From JAICJC01 sp963757605 (GTDB lineage Bacteria > Actinomycetota > Thermoleophilia > Gaiellales > JAICJC01): DNA of 64,000 nt. The notes under the pieces are model-generated. The model did not search any database. It was given only the letters and a program-made list of their open reading frames with translations, and had not been told where the DNA came from. Numbering within the stretch: the first letter of the stretch is position 1; every line of letters begins with the position of its first letter. A program made the translations under genes and the position numbers. Of the stretch, positions 9,414 through 17,593 are shown in pieces. Location: the NCBI GenBank assembly GCA_963757605.1, contig CAVWSF010000005.1, forward strand, positions 930,001 through 994,000. Reading direction: 5' to 3'.

Positions 9414-9566
9414 GGCTCACCGTACGACGCGGCGCCGGCCGAGTCAAGGTGCGGGGATGCCGCGAGCCGCCTCCCCGATACGCAGTAGGCCCGAACCTGG
9501 CGGGCGGTGATGCCCGGTGTCCCGGCAGGGGAGGCACGGCGGCGCGGGCCAGCCGATCACCTGGAC

Positions 9567-9782
9567 ATGGCGCTTTCCTGGGACGACATCGCGCTCCACA
9601 CGTTCCTCGAGTTCGAGGCCCAGGTGCGGTACGGCCGCGACCAGGCGTGGCGGACAGTCGGCGTCAGGCGGGAGTGGGCGGCCGCCGACGCGATCGCCGT
9701 CACCGCGCCGCCGGACGGCCGCGGCCGCATGCCCATGACGTGCCGGGTTCTGGTGGTCGACCGACCGCCGCGCCACTGCTAG
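9567..9782 (+). CDS. Small hypothetical protein, 71 aa
   Basis: Begins MALSWDDIALHTFLEFE and ends with a stop just before the marR promoter. Composition is that of a real soluble protein (balanced acidic and basic residues, good third-position GC), unlike the overlapping frames. No family recognised and no clear ribosome binding site, so it may be chance coding sequence. Confidence 0.35.
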   Translation: MALSWDDIALHTFLEFEAQVRYGRDQAWRTVGVRREWAAADAIAVTAPPDGRGRMPMTCRVLVVDRPPRHC

Positions 9783-9805
9783 ACTTAGTTAACGATGTTA
9801 ACGAT
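9780..9805 (+). promoter_or_regulatory. marR promoter with overlapping GTTAAC operator
   Basis: TAGACT (9780-9785) is a -10 hexamer 9 nt before the ATG. Two copies of GTTAACGAT (9788-9796 and 9797-9805) flank and cover the start codon; because GTTAAC is itself palindromic, the site is an inverted repeat GTTAAC-N3-GTTAAC. This is the usual shape and place of an autoregulatory MarR operator. Confidence 0.65.
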
Positions 9806-10238
9806 CTCCCCCGCCGAGATGCTTGCCGAGGAGCTGCGCCCGCTGCTTCTGCACCTGAACCGCGACCTCCGCCGCGAGGCCCTGCCGATGGGTGCGACCG
9901 TCGGCCAGATCGCGCTTCTCGCCGCCATCCGCGAGGAGCCCGGGATCGGCGTGCGTGAGCTGGCGAAGCGCGAGCGGATGTCGGCCCCCGCGATGAGTGG
10001 GTACGTCGACCGACTCGAGGCGGCGGGGCTCGTCGCCCGCGGAGCCGTCGAGGGCGACCGCCGCCGAGTGGGGATCAGGCTGACCGACCAGGGCCGCCGG
10101 CTCCTGCGCTCAACGCGCAGGCTCCGCACGGCCTGGCTCGCCGAGCGCATACGCCGGCTCCCCGAGGAGGAGCTCGCGGCGCTCGAGGCCGCGCTCGAGC
10201 CGCTCGCGCTCCTGACGCGCGACGAGGGGCCGGCGTGA
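9795..10238 (+). CDS. MarR family transcriptional regulator
   Basis: 147-residue winged-helix dimer. GVRELAKRERMSAPAMSGYVDRLEAAGLVAR is helix 2, the recognition helix and the start of the wing; GDRRRVGIRLTDQGRR is the wing with the conserved Asp-Arg-Arg. Likely represses itself and the MFS exporter gene, whose GTG start overlaps this stop as GTGA. The start codon lies within the GTTAAC operator, so repressor binding would block both transcription and leaderless initiation. Ligand unknown. Confidence 0.92.
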   Translation: MLTISPAEMLAEELRPLLLHLNRDLRREALPMGATVGQIALLAAIREEPGIGVRELAKRERMSAPAMSGYVDRLEAAGLVARGAVEGDRRRVGIRLTDQGRRLLRSTRRLRTAWLAERIRRLPEEELAALEAALEPLALLTRDEGPA

Positions 10239-11497
10239 CGGCCGCATTCCGGCGCGCCAACCGCCGCACCTTCGCCAGCCTCCGACGCCACCGCAACTAC
10301 CGGCTCTTCTTCGCCGGGCAGATCGTGTCGGTGAGCGGCACGTGGATGCAGAACATCGCGGCCGCGTGGCTCGTCCTCCAGCTCACTCACTCGCCGGTCG
10401 CGGTCGGCATCCTGGCGCTGTGCCAGTTCCTGCCCTTCACGATCTTTGGCCTCTTCGCCGGCGTCCTCGTCGACCGCCTCGACGCGCGCCGGACGGTGAT
10501 GGGCACCCAGGCGGCCGCGCTCGTCCTCGCGGCGATCCTGGCCGGCCTTACCCTGGCCGGGCACGTCACGGCGTTCGACGTCGAGCTCCTGACGGCGCTC
10601 CGCGGCGTCGTCCTCGTCCTCGATGCGCCCGCCCGCCAGGCGCTCACGTTCGAGATGGTCGGCGCGGACGAGCTGCCCAACGCCGTGGCGCTCAACTCCA
10701 GCCTCTTCAACGCCGCCCGCGTCGTGGGCCCGGCAGTGGGCGGCGCGCTCGTCGCCACGGTCGGCGTCGGCGCGTGCTTCACCCTGAACGCCGTCAGCTA
10801 CGTCGCCGTCCTGGCGGGGCTCGCGGCCATGCGCCGCGAGGAGCTCCACCCCGTCGAGCGGCCCGACCGCCCGCCGCGATTCCTGCGCGGCACCGCCGAG
10901 GCGCTCGACCACGTCCGCCAAACGCCGGCGACGCTCCTCGCGCTCATGATCGTCTTCGTGGTGAGCACGCTCTCGTTCAACTTCAACGTGCTCCTGCCGG
11001 TCCTGGCCGCCCAGACGCTGGCGTCCGACGCGGGAGTCTTCGGGCTCGTCACGGCGGCGTTCGGGGCGGGCGCGCTCGCGGGCGCGCTGTTCGCGGCATC
11101 GCTCGGCAGGGCGAGCTGGACGGTGCTCCTGGGTGCCGTCACGGGGTTCGGCGTGGCCCAGATGGCGCTCGCACCCGAGCACAACGCGACAGCCGCCGCG
11201 GTGCTGCTCTTCGTCGCCGGCGCCTGCTTCACGCTCTGGACGTCGGCGGCCAACGCCACCGTGCAGCTCTCGACGCCCGGCCCGCTCCGCGGCCGCGTGA
11301 TCGGCCTCTACTACTTCGCCTTCAACGGCGCTGGCCCCGCGGGCGGCGTGCTCGCAGGCTGGCTCGCCGCTCGCGGCGGCACCGAGCTCGCGTTCGCCGT
11401 CTCAGGTGTGAGCGCGCTCGCGATGGCCGTGGCCGCAACGGCGCTTCGAAACCGCGACGCCCGCGAGTACGTCGGAGCTAGCCTGAGCAAGCCATGA
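10235..11497 (+). CDS. MFS exporter (MFS_3/EntS-like family)
   Basis: 420-residue transporter with 12 predicted membrane helices. The RHRNYRLFFAGQIVSVSGTW start and RLDARRTVMG loop are typical of the EntS/DHA3 drug and siderophore efflux group. Coupled to marR through a GTGA overlap, so it is probably derepressed when MarR binds an effector. The stop overlaps the ATG of the following VOC remnant (ATGA). Confidence 0.88.
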   Translation: MTAAFRRANRRTFASLRRHRNYRLFFAGQIVSVSGTWMQNIAAAWLVLQLTHSPVAVGILALCQFLPFTIFGLFAGVLVDRLDARRTVMGTQAAALVLAAILAGLTLAGHVTAFDVELLTALRGVVLVLDAPARQALTFEMVGADELPNAVALNSSLFNAARVVGPAVGGALVATVGVGACFTLNAVSYVAVLAGLAAMRREELHPVERPDRPPRFLRGTAEALDHVRQTPATLLALMIVFVVSTLSFNFNVLLPVLAAQTLASDAGVFGLVTAAFGAGALAGALFAASLGRASWTVLLGAVTGFGVAQMALAPEHNATAAAVLLFVAGACFTLWTSAANATVQLSTPGPLRGRVIGLYYFAFNGAGPAGGVLAGWLAARGGTELAFAVSGVSALAMAVAATALRNRDAREYVGASLSKP

Positions 11498-11735
11498 GCG
11501 CGGTGCTCCGACGTTCGCGTGTCGGTCGAATGGTTCGAGCGGATGGGTTGGCGCAAGCTTTGGGTGTGGAGCGACGAGGACGGCGGCCCCCACGCGGAGC
11601 CCGGTTTCGCCGCGATTGGCTCGGGTGCCGCCGAGATCTTCCTCTGCCGCGGCGCGCAGGGCTCGCGTGGTGAGCGTCGTCCGCAGTTCCCTGGCGACGA
11701 CTCGACCGACGGCGTGTGGATGACGGTCAGAGCCG
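11494..11735 (+). pseudogene. VOC (glyoxalase/bleomycin-resistance) domain remnant, 5' half only
   Basis: ATG at 11494 overlaps the MFS stop. The peptide reads MSAV in frame 1, then in frame 2 RVSVEWFERMGWRKLWVW, followed by EPGFAAIGSGAAEIFLCR and DGVWM, the first beta-alpha-beta-beta-beta unit of a VOC protein. The frames rejoin if one GC is added near 11505. After DGVWM the second half of the fold (metal or substrate ligands near the C terminus) is missing and unrelated sequence follows. A deletion junction near 11735 is inferred. Confidence 0.5.
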
Positions 11736-11775
11736 CTCTCCGCACGGAACGCCCGGCTTCGATAGGCTCGTCCGT

Positions 11776-13026
11776 ATGGCCGGAGAATATACCGTCAGGT
11801 TGTACGTACATGCAAGCCCCCGACCGAATGCGAGGCCGCGAGTGGCAAGTGACCTGGGAGCGACGCTCCGGATCGTCATGGAGGAGATCCCCGACAGCCA
11901 TCTGGTGGCCTCGCTGGCGCGCGACTTCGAGCGCGAGCACGCCGGGACGGACGTGCACGTCGAGATCATGCACTACGACTTCATGCTCGACCTGATCCTG
12001 GGGTCGATCCGCGACCCGGGCCCGCCCAACGGGGTCGTCATCTTCGACAACCCGTGGACGTCGGGCTTCGCCCGCGGCGGCCTCCTGCGCCCGGTCGACG
12101 ACCTGCTCGCGGACACGCCGGAGCTCGACTGGGACGACTTCGCCCCGGCGCTCCGCGACGCAGCCGTCCTCGACGGCCGCACCTGGGGCGTTCCCTTCTA
12201 CACCTGGTCGTTCGGCCTCATCTACCGCACCGACCTCTATCGCAAGGCGGGCCTGCGGCCGCCGCGGACGCTCGCCGAGCTGGCCGGGAACGCCGCCGCG
12301 CTCACGACGGCCGACACGGCCGGGATCGCGATGCAGCCCAAGCCCGACTACAACGCGGCCGAGGAGTACGCGAACTACCTGTTCGCCGCCGGCGGCGCAG
12401 TCCAGGACGCCGCCGAGCGGGTGGTGCTCGACTCGCCCGAGGCCCGGACGGCGCTCGAGGCCTACGCCGACGTCTACCGCTCGTCCGCGCCGCCCGGCAC
12501 CGAGGGCTGGACGTTCGAGGACTCGATCGCCGCCCTCGCCGACGGGCGCGCCGCCCAGATGATCAACTGCCACTGGTGGGTGCCGGTCCTGAACGACCCG
12601 AACGGGCCGGCGGGCGACCTGGCCGGGAAGTTCGGGCTCGCGCCCGTCCCCGGCGGTGCGGGCATCCTCGGCGTCTGGTACTGGGCGATCCCGGCGGCGG
12701 CCCGCCAGGTCGACGAGGCCTGGACGTTCATCAGCTGGATCGCCTCGAAGGCGGCCAACGCCGAGCGGGTCGGGCGGGGCGGGTCGCCGGTGAGGACGAG
12801 CACGATGCGCGACCCGCGCGTGTGGGAGCACGGCTACGGGCGCGACTACTACGAGGCCGTCGGGGCCATCCACCAGGGCGCCCGCCCGCTCATCAGCGGG
12901 CCGAACGCCGAGGAGGCCATCCGCAGGATCGGCGAGGCGGTGCACGCCACGGTCACCGGGCAGGCGGGCGTGGACGACGCGGTGTCGGGCGCGGCGGCCG
13001 ACGTGGCCGAGCTGCTGGCCGGCTAG
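11776..13026 (+). CDS. Extracellular sugar-binding protein family (ABC SBP type 1) lacking a signal peptide
   Basis: About 416 residues matching carbohydrate-binding lipoproteins: RIVMEEIPDSHLVASLARDFE, DNPWTSGFARGGLLRPVDDLL, FYTWSFGLIYRTDLYRKAG, LGVWYWAIPAAARQVDEAW. The N terminus has no signal peptide or lipobox from any in-frame start (ATG 11776, GTG 11842). No permease or ATPase gene adjoins. It sits directly after a truncated VOC gene, so its 5' end may have been lost in the same deletion; alternatively it is a cytosolic sugar-binding protein. The body is intact, without frameshifts, which argues for some continuing function. Confidence 0.7.
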   Translation: MAGEYTVRLYVHASPRPNARPRVASDLGATLRIVMEEIPDSHLVASLARDFEREHAGTDVHVEIMHYDFMLDLILGSIRDPGPPNGVVIFDNPWTSGFARGGLLRPVDDLLADTPELDWDDFAPALRDAAVLDGRTWGVPFYTWSFGLIYRTDLYRKAGLRPPRTLAELAGNAAALTTADTAGIAMQPKPDYNAAEEYANYLFAAGGAVQDAAERVVLDSPEARTALEAYADVYRSSAPPGTEGWTFEDSIAALADGRAAQMINCHWWVPVLNDPNGPAGDLAGKFGLAPVPGGAGILGVWYWAIPAAARQVDEAWTFISWIASKAANAERVGRGGSPVRTSTMRDPRVWEHGYGRDYYEAVGAIHQGARPLISGPNAEEAIRRIGEAVHATVTGQAGVDDAVSGAAADVAELLAG

Positions 13027-13029
13027 CAG

Positions 13030-13666
13030 CTAGCGCCGCACGGCGTAGCCGCCGAGCCCGCGCTCGAGCAGCTGGAGCGCCGCCTTGCCGCGGGCCCGCA
13101 CCTCGCGGGCGACGGTCTTCGGGTCAGCGCCCGCGACGATCCGGCGCCGGGCGTGGTCGACGAGCGCCCGGTGCGCGCCGATCATGGCGTTGGCCGCGAC
13201 CCAGGCCTCGACGTCGCTGCCGGACCCCGGCTCCGAGGCGATCAGGGCGGCGAGCGAGGCGGTGTAGGCGGCGAACACCTCGCGCTCGCGCGCCAGAAGC
13301 GCCGGGCTGTCGGTGATCACCGGGTCATCGCCGTGAGCCGCCCGCGTGCGCCGGGGTCCTCGCGCGCCAGGAGGAGGCCGCGCTGGACGAGCAGGAAGCG
13401 GCCGAAGGCCGCCAGCACCGACTCGCCCGGGGCGCGGTCGCGGACGGTCGCGAGCAGCTCCTCCTCGAACGACTCGAGCCGCAGTAGACGAGGTCCTCCT
13501 TGCGCGGGAAGTAGTTGAACACCGTCTGCTGCGAGACGTCCGCCTCGCGGGCGATCTCGGCCACGGTCACCTCGTCGAACCCACGCTCGGCGAAGAGCCG
13601 GCGGGCGGCGTCGGCGATCAGCTCCCGGGTGTGCTGCTTCTTTCGCTCTCGAAGCCCGGCTTCCAT
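13030..13666 (-). CDS. TetR family regulator (two frameshifts)
   Basis: N-terminal DNA-binding domain is textbook: RELIADAARRLFAERGFDEVTVAEIAREADVSQ then TVFNYFPRKEDLV. Reading shifts near 13483 and again near 13319; one base added at each (both can be written as loss of one base from CGCGG) gives about 212 residues, the usual TetR length. The C-terminal ligand domain is GESVLAAFGRFLLVQRGLLL ... IGAHRALVDHARR. Divergent from the EmrB-type MFS gene, the normal layout for a local efflux repressor. TATGCT (13673-13678) lies 6 nt upstream of its ATG. Confidence 0.8.
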
Positions 13667-13733
13667 GCCGCAAGCATATCGCAGTCTCCCTGCAAGAATT
13701 CTGTCACTCTAAACTTTGTGTCACACTACGACC
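13667..13733. promoter_or_regulatory. Divergent tetR/MFS control region
   Basis: 67 bp between the two starts, AT-richer than its surroundings. It contains TGTCAC twice (13702-13707 and 13720-13725), the latter within the palindrome GTGTCACAC (13718-13726). Candidate TetR operator; -10 for tetR is TATGCT at 13673-13678. Confidence 0.45.
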
Positions 13734-15138
13734 ATGATCACCGACTCCACCACACTCGAATCGCGGGCCGCGGGCGTCGGCATCCCGTTCGCGGCGATCG
13801 TGCTTGCGATGCTGCCCGCCGTGCTCGACCAGACGATCCTGGCCACCGCGCTGCCGGTGATCGCACCGACCTCGGCAGCCTCACCGACGTCTCATGGGTC
13901 GTCACGGCCTACGTCGTCTCGGCCGCCGCGACGACCCCGCTCTGGGGCAAGCTCGGCGACCGCCACGGCCGCAAGACGTGGCTCGAGGTCGCGCTCGCGG
14001 TCTTCGTCGTCGTCGTCGGCGCTCTGCGGCGCGGCCCAGGACATCCCGCAGTCGTCGTCCTGCGCGCCGTCCAGGGCGCTGCCGCGGGCGGGCTGATGAC
14101 GCTCGCGATGGCCGCGGTCGGCGACCTCGTATCGCCGCGCGAGCGCGGGCGCTACCAGGGCTACATCGCCGCGACGTTCGCCGTCGCGACGATCGTCGGC
14201 CCGCTCGTCGGCGGCGTGCTCGTGCAGCACGCCGGCTGGCGCTGGGTCTTCTTCGTGAACCTCCCAGTGGGCGTCGCGGCCCTGGCCGGCCTCGGCCTGC
14301 GGCTGCCGCGCGCCGGCCGGGCGAACGCCGCAGCGGCGGCGCTCGACGTCGCTCGGCGCCGTCGCTCCTGGCCGCCGCCACGACGGCGCTGATGCTGACC
14401 TGCATCTGGGGCGGGCAGCGCTACGCCTGGGACTCGGCGCCGATCCTCGAGCTGATCGCGGCGACGGTGCCGCTCGCCGTCGCGCCTCGTCGTGCCACGA
14501 GCGCCGGGCCGCCGACCCGATCGTGCCGTTCCACCTCCTGCGGACGAAGGTCGTCGCGGTCGCCAGCGCGGCGCTGTTCCTGGCGACGGCCTCGCTGTTC
14601 GCGATCACCGTCTTCGTGCCGGTCTTCCTCCAGGTCGCCACCGGCGCAACACCCACCGAGGCCGGGCTGCTGCTGGCCCCGGCCATGCTCGGGATCACGG
14701 TCTCGACCACGCTCTCGGGGCGCAGCATCGCCCGCACCGGGCCGCTACAAGCGCTTCCCGATGGCCGGCCTGGCGCTGATGGCCGCCGGCGCTCGTGCTG
14801 CTCGCCGTCGCTCGCCGGCGAGCCTCGCAGGCCGCGACCGGAATCGGCCTCGCCGTGTTCGGCCTGGGCTTCGGCATGGTCACCCAGGTGCTGATCATCG
14901 CCGTGCAGAACAGCGTCGACCGGCGCGAGCTGGGGGTCGCCACCGCGGCACGGGGTTCTTCCGGGCGCTCGGCGGCGCGGTGGGCGCCGCCGTGCTCGGC
15001 GCCGTGTTCGCGGCGCGGGCCGACAGCGGCATCGTCGACGGCGCCCGGGCCGTCTTCGTGGTCGCGGCGCCGCTCGCGCTGCTGGCGCTCCTGGCCGTCG
15101 CCCTCATCCCGGAGAAGCCGCTCGAGGAGCGCCACTGA
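13734..15138 (+). pseudogene. EmrB/QacA-type MFS drug transporter, many indels
   Basis: Homology runs the whole length in pieces of all three frames: PFAAIVLAMLPAVLDQTILA, SWVVTAYVVSAAATTPLWG with GKLGDRHGRK, VLRAVQGAAAGGLMTLAM, GPLVGGVLVQHAGWRWVFF, and RALGGAVGAAVLGAVFAARA. About eight shift points (near 13868, 14024, 14074, 14360, 14490, 14740, 14797, 14946) remove about 17 bp in total; adding them back yields 474 codons including stop, the normal 14-helix DHA2 length. Most missing pieces are a CG/GC dinucleotide in a CG run. Either a recent pseudogene or a stretch of poor consensus. Confidence 0.8.
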
Positions 15139-15143
15139 TCGCC

Positions 15144-15206
15144 GGGGACAGTCCCTGAACGGAACCGCCGCGAAAGCGTCACGCGAGAAGTTCAGGGACT
15201 GTCCCC
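15144..15206. repeat. REP-like paired palindrome (GGGGACAGTCCC type)
   Basis: 17-bp perfect inverted repeat: 15144-15160 (GGGGACAGTCCCTGAAC) and 15190-15206 (its reverse complement), 29 bp apart. Each arm also contains the near-palindrome GGGGACAGTCCC. The shape matches REP/BIME elements mobilised by REP-associated tyrosine transposases; no transposase gene is in this window. Confidence 0.6.
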
Positions 15207-15226
15207 GAACGCGGTACGCTCGGCCC

Positions 15227-15514
15227 GTGCACGCTTCGATCTGGAAGTTCGCCGGCGATCCCGACGACCTCCTGGCCCGCTATGACGCCATGGTCGCCGA
15301 GATCCCGCCCGGCAACCTGGCGCTCCATCTGTGCCTGCGCGCCGGGGACGGCATCGTCCTGGTGGACACCTGCCCGTCGGCCGAGGTGTTCCGAACGTTC
15401 GTCGCCGGGGAGGCCTTCGCGGCGCTGCGCGCCCGGCACGGCCTGCCCGAGCCGGAGGCGCTCGACGACTACCCGGTCCATCGGGCGTTCGTGGACGGCC
15501 GGCAGCAAAGCTAG
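15227..15514 (+). CDS. Small conserved-looking hypothetical protein, 95 aa
   Basis: Soluble protein starting at GTG: MHASIWKFAGDPDDLLARYDAMVAE, then LHLCLRAGDGIVLVDTCPSAEVFRTF. The beta-alpha-beta-beta pattern and size suggest a dimeric ferredoxin-like (ABM/DUF) fold, but this is only inference. TACGCT (15215-15220) lies 6 nt before the GTG, another leaderless-type start; the promoter adjoins the REP-like repeat. Confidence 0.6.
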   Translation: MHASIWKFAGDPDDLLARYDAMVAEIPPGNLALHLCLRAGDGIVLVDTCPSAEVFRTFVAGEAFAALRARHGLPEPEALDDYPVHRAFVDGRQQS

Positions 15515-15517
15515 GGC

Positions 15518-16864
15518 TCAGACGGCGATCAGCACGACGGCAGCCGCCGTGGTGACGACTGCGGCCGCCACCGCCACCCACAGGGCGTCCTGGTGCACGT
15601 AGGCGAAGCGGCGGGCCCGGGCGCGCAGCCCGAGGGCCTCGACAGGGAGGATGAGCGCGCCGGAATCGCGGTGGGGCGGGCGGATCCGCGGCGGCGAGAT
15701 CCGCCGTAGCGCCGAGCGCCCCCGCCCGACGAGCCCGGTCCCGGCCCGCGCCGCCCACACGGTCAACGCCTCCGAGCGGCGCATCCCGGCGCCGGCCGCG
15801 CCGGCGATGCGCGCGACCACCGGCCGGCGGGGCGGGCCGGCCGGGGCCGGGGCGCGCACGCGCATCCGCACGAAGAGCGCGGCCATGGCGAGCGCCATCG
15901 CAACCGCGGCGGCCGCGACGAACGCGAACGCCGACGCTCCGTAGCGCTGCACGATCACGACGAGCGTTTTCGGCGGCAGGTAGGGAGCCGGCGCGATCGC
16001 GGTGCCGCTGCAGCCTGCGGCGCGAGCCGAGGCGTCGGGCGCCAGGAACCCGGCGACGATGCCGGGCCCCTGTCCCGACTCGGCGGCGGTGTTCTCCGGC
16101 AGCGTGCACTGGACGACGTGTCGGCTCTGGAGCCGGTCCCACACGAGCCCGAGCACGTCGGCGTCCGTCAGGTCGGTGACGGCCGAGTGCGCGACGGCGG
16201 TGCCCGTGGCCTGGAGGTCGCCCACGCTCGTCGGCTCGAGAGCGTGGCCGACGATCGCGCGCAGGACGCGCCGCTCGGCCAGGTCGCGCTGCTCCGACCC
16301 CACCGCCCCCTGGCGCAGATACACCGCCGCGTGCGGCCCGTTCAGCCGCAGCGTGCCCGCGGGGAAGCGCCATGTCCGCGTCGGCGAGACCGGGAGCTCC
16401 ACCTCGGCGGGGTTGCGCAGCTTGATCCCGCCGATCCCGTCGACCAGGCGCGCGACGTTGGCGAGGTTGATGACCGCGACGTGCGCGACGTAGATCCCGA
16501 TCCGCGCGCGCAGCACCCCGACCAGGGTCGGGATGGACTGCCGGCTGACACGCCGCCCGTCCAGGATGGTGCTCGGCGGCACCGAGAGAAAGGCTGCGGT
16601 GCCCTTGTCGGGCACGGTCCGGAAGAGCACGAGCCCGCCGGAGGCCAGCCCGCCCGACCCGCGGATGAGCGTCACCTGCGGCACGTCGATGGTGCCCTTC
16701 GACGGCGGCAGCGCAGCTCGGATGGTCGCAGGCAGCGGCGCCTCCGACCGGTGGATCTCGTCCGAGAACCGGTGGTACTGCATCGCGAGCACGACGAACC
16801 CGGCCGCCGCGGCGGCGCAGATCGCCAGAACGAGCAGCACGAGCACCTGCCCGAGCTTTCGCAT
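15518..16864 (-). CDS. LytR-CpsA-Psr (LCP)-like membrane protein with C-terminal membrane helices
   Basis: 448 residues. One N-terminal membrane helix (VLVLLVLAICAAAAAGFVVL), an extracellular LCP-like region (residues ~60-270: INLANVARLVDGIGGIKL, GPHAAVYLRQG, EQRDLAERRVLRAIV), a second helix near 310-335 and a third at the C terminus. LCP enzymes attach glycopolymers to peptidoglycan. Several arginines and the acidic pair of active LCP proteins are hard to find here, so it may be a divergent or inactive member. Strong GGAGGGGG site before ATG and a good sigma-A-type promoter upstream. Confidence 0.65.
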   Translation of the reverse strand: MRKLGQVLVLLVLAICAAAAAGFVVLAMQYHRFSDEIHRSEAPLPATIRAALPPSKGTIDVPQVTLIRGSGGLASGGLVLFRTVPDKGTAAFLSVPPSTILDGRRVSRQSIPTLVGVLRARIGIYVAHVAVINLANVARLVDGIGGIKLRNPAEVELPVSPTRTWRFPAGTLRLNGPHAAVYLRQGAVGSEQRDLAERRVLRAIVGHALEPTSVGDLQATGTAVAHSAVTDLTDADVLGLVWDRLQSRHVVQCTLPENTAAESGQGPGIVAGFLAPDASARAAGCSGTAIAPAPYLPPKTLVVIVQRYGASAFAFVAAAAVAMALAMAALFVRMRVRAPAPAGPPRRPVVARIAGAAGAGMRRSEALTVWAARAGTGLVGRGRSALRRISPPRIRPPHRDSGALILPVEALGLRARARRFAYVHQDALWVAVAAAVVTTAAAVVLIAV

Positions 16865-16914
16865 GCCTATTCCCCCTCCGGGAGCCGGTCCGTCCAGGGC
16901 TCCGCGTGGGGTGT

Positions 16915-16943
16915 GAATTACAACATCAGGCAGCCCAAGTCAA
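16915..16943 (-). promoter_or_regulatory. Sigma-A-type promoter of the LCP-like gene
   Basis: On the minus strand TTGACT (16943-16938), a 17-bp spacer and TAATTC (16920-16915), about 50 bp before the ATG at 16864 and in an AT-rich pocket. One of the few well-formed -35/-10 pairs in the window. Confidence 0.6.
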
Positions 16944-16950
16944 CCGATTA

Positions 16951-17562
16951 TCACGGGCGCAGGACGGTGAGGGCGGCCGCGGCGACCAGCACGCCGGCCA
17001 GGGAGCGGTTGACGAGGCGGGCACGACCGGGATCGCGGAGGAGGGGCGCGAGCGACGCCCCGGCGGCCAGCCAGGCGGCGTTGATGACGACGATCATCGC
17101 CGTGAGGACGGCGACCTTGGCAGCCGCATCGGCGGCCGTCCCGTCCGCCAGCCGGGCGCTTGCGAAGACGGCGGCGATCGCGATCCAGGCCTTGGGATTG
17201 GCGACTCCCAGGAGCGCTCCGCCTGCGAGGCCGGGCGCGGGGAGGTCCCCCCGCCGCTCCGAGAGCGGCGGCGCGGTCGCGATGTGCCAGGCGAGCCACA
17301 GGATGTACGCCGCGCCGGCCGTGATCAGGACGGGCCGCACCGCCGGAAGCGCGAGCAGCGCGGCGGTGATCCCGGTGGCGACGGCCAGGAGCACGGCGAT
17401 CGTCCCGGCGACGATGCCGGCCAGGTAGGCCAGCGACCGCCGCATCCCGTACGCCGAGCCGGCGGCGGTCAGGCTGATCGTGGCCGGCCCGGGCGTCCCC
17501 ATGATCGCGAGGGAGGTGACGACGAGCGATGCGACGGCATCCCAGCGGTACGGTGCGGACAT
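16951..17562 (-). CDS. LysE/RhtB family amino-acid exporter
   Basis: 203-residue membrane protein with five to six helices. The family signature GTPGPATISLTAAGSAYGMRRSLAYLAGIVAG is complete and LGVANPKAWIAIAAVFAS matches the second conserved region. Exports amino acids or related small molecules. ATG at 17562 shares the bases CATG with the ATG of the divergent AraC regulator, so the promoter must lie inside the regulator gene: TAGCGT at 17575-17570 is 7 nt upstream. The AraC protein is the probable regulator. Confidence 0.9.
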   Translation of the reverse strand: MSAPYRWDAVASLVVTSLAIMGTPGPATISLTAAGSAYGMRRSLAYLAGIVAGTIAVLLAVATGITAALLALPAVRPVLITAGAAYILWLAWHIATAPPLSERRGDLPAPGLAGGALLGVANPKAWIAIAAVFASARLADGTAADAAAKVAVLTAMIVVINAAWLAAGASLAPLLRDPGRARLVNRSLAGVLVAAAALTVLRP

Positions 17563-17593
17563 GCACCCGACGCTACGGGGCCTTGAGGGCCCC
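17549..17593. promoter_or_regulatory. Overlapping divergent leaderless promoters sharing CATG
   Basis: Plus: TACGGT (17549-17554), 6 nt, ATG 17561. Minus: TAGCGT (17575-17570), 7 nt, ATG 17562. The two start codons overlap in CATG at 17560-17563. A GGGCC-rich inverted repeat GGGGCC-N5-GGCCCC (17577-17593) in the first codons of the AraC gene may be an operator. Confidence 0.5.
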
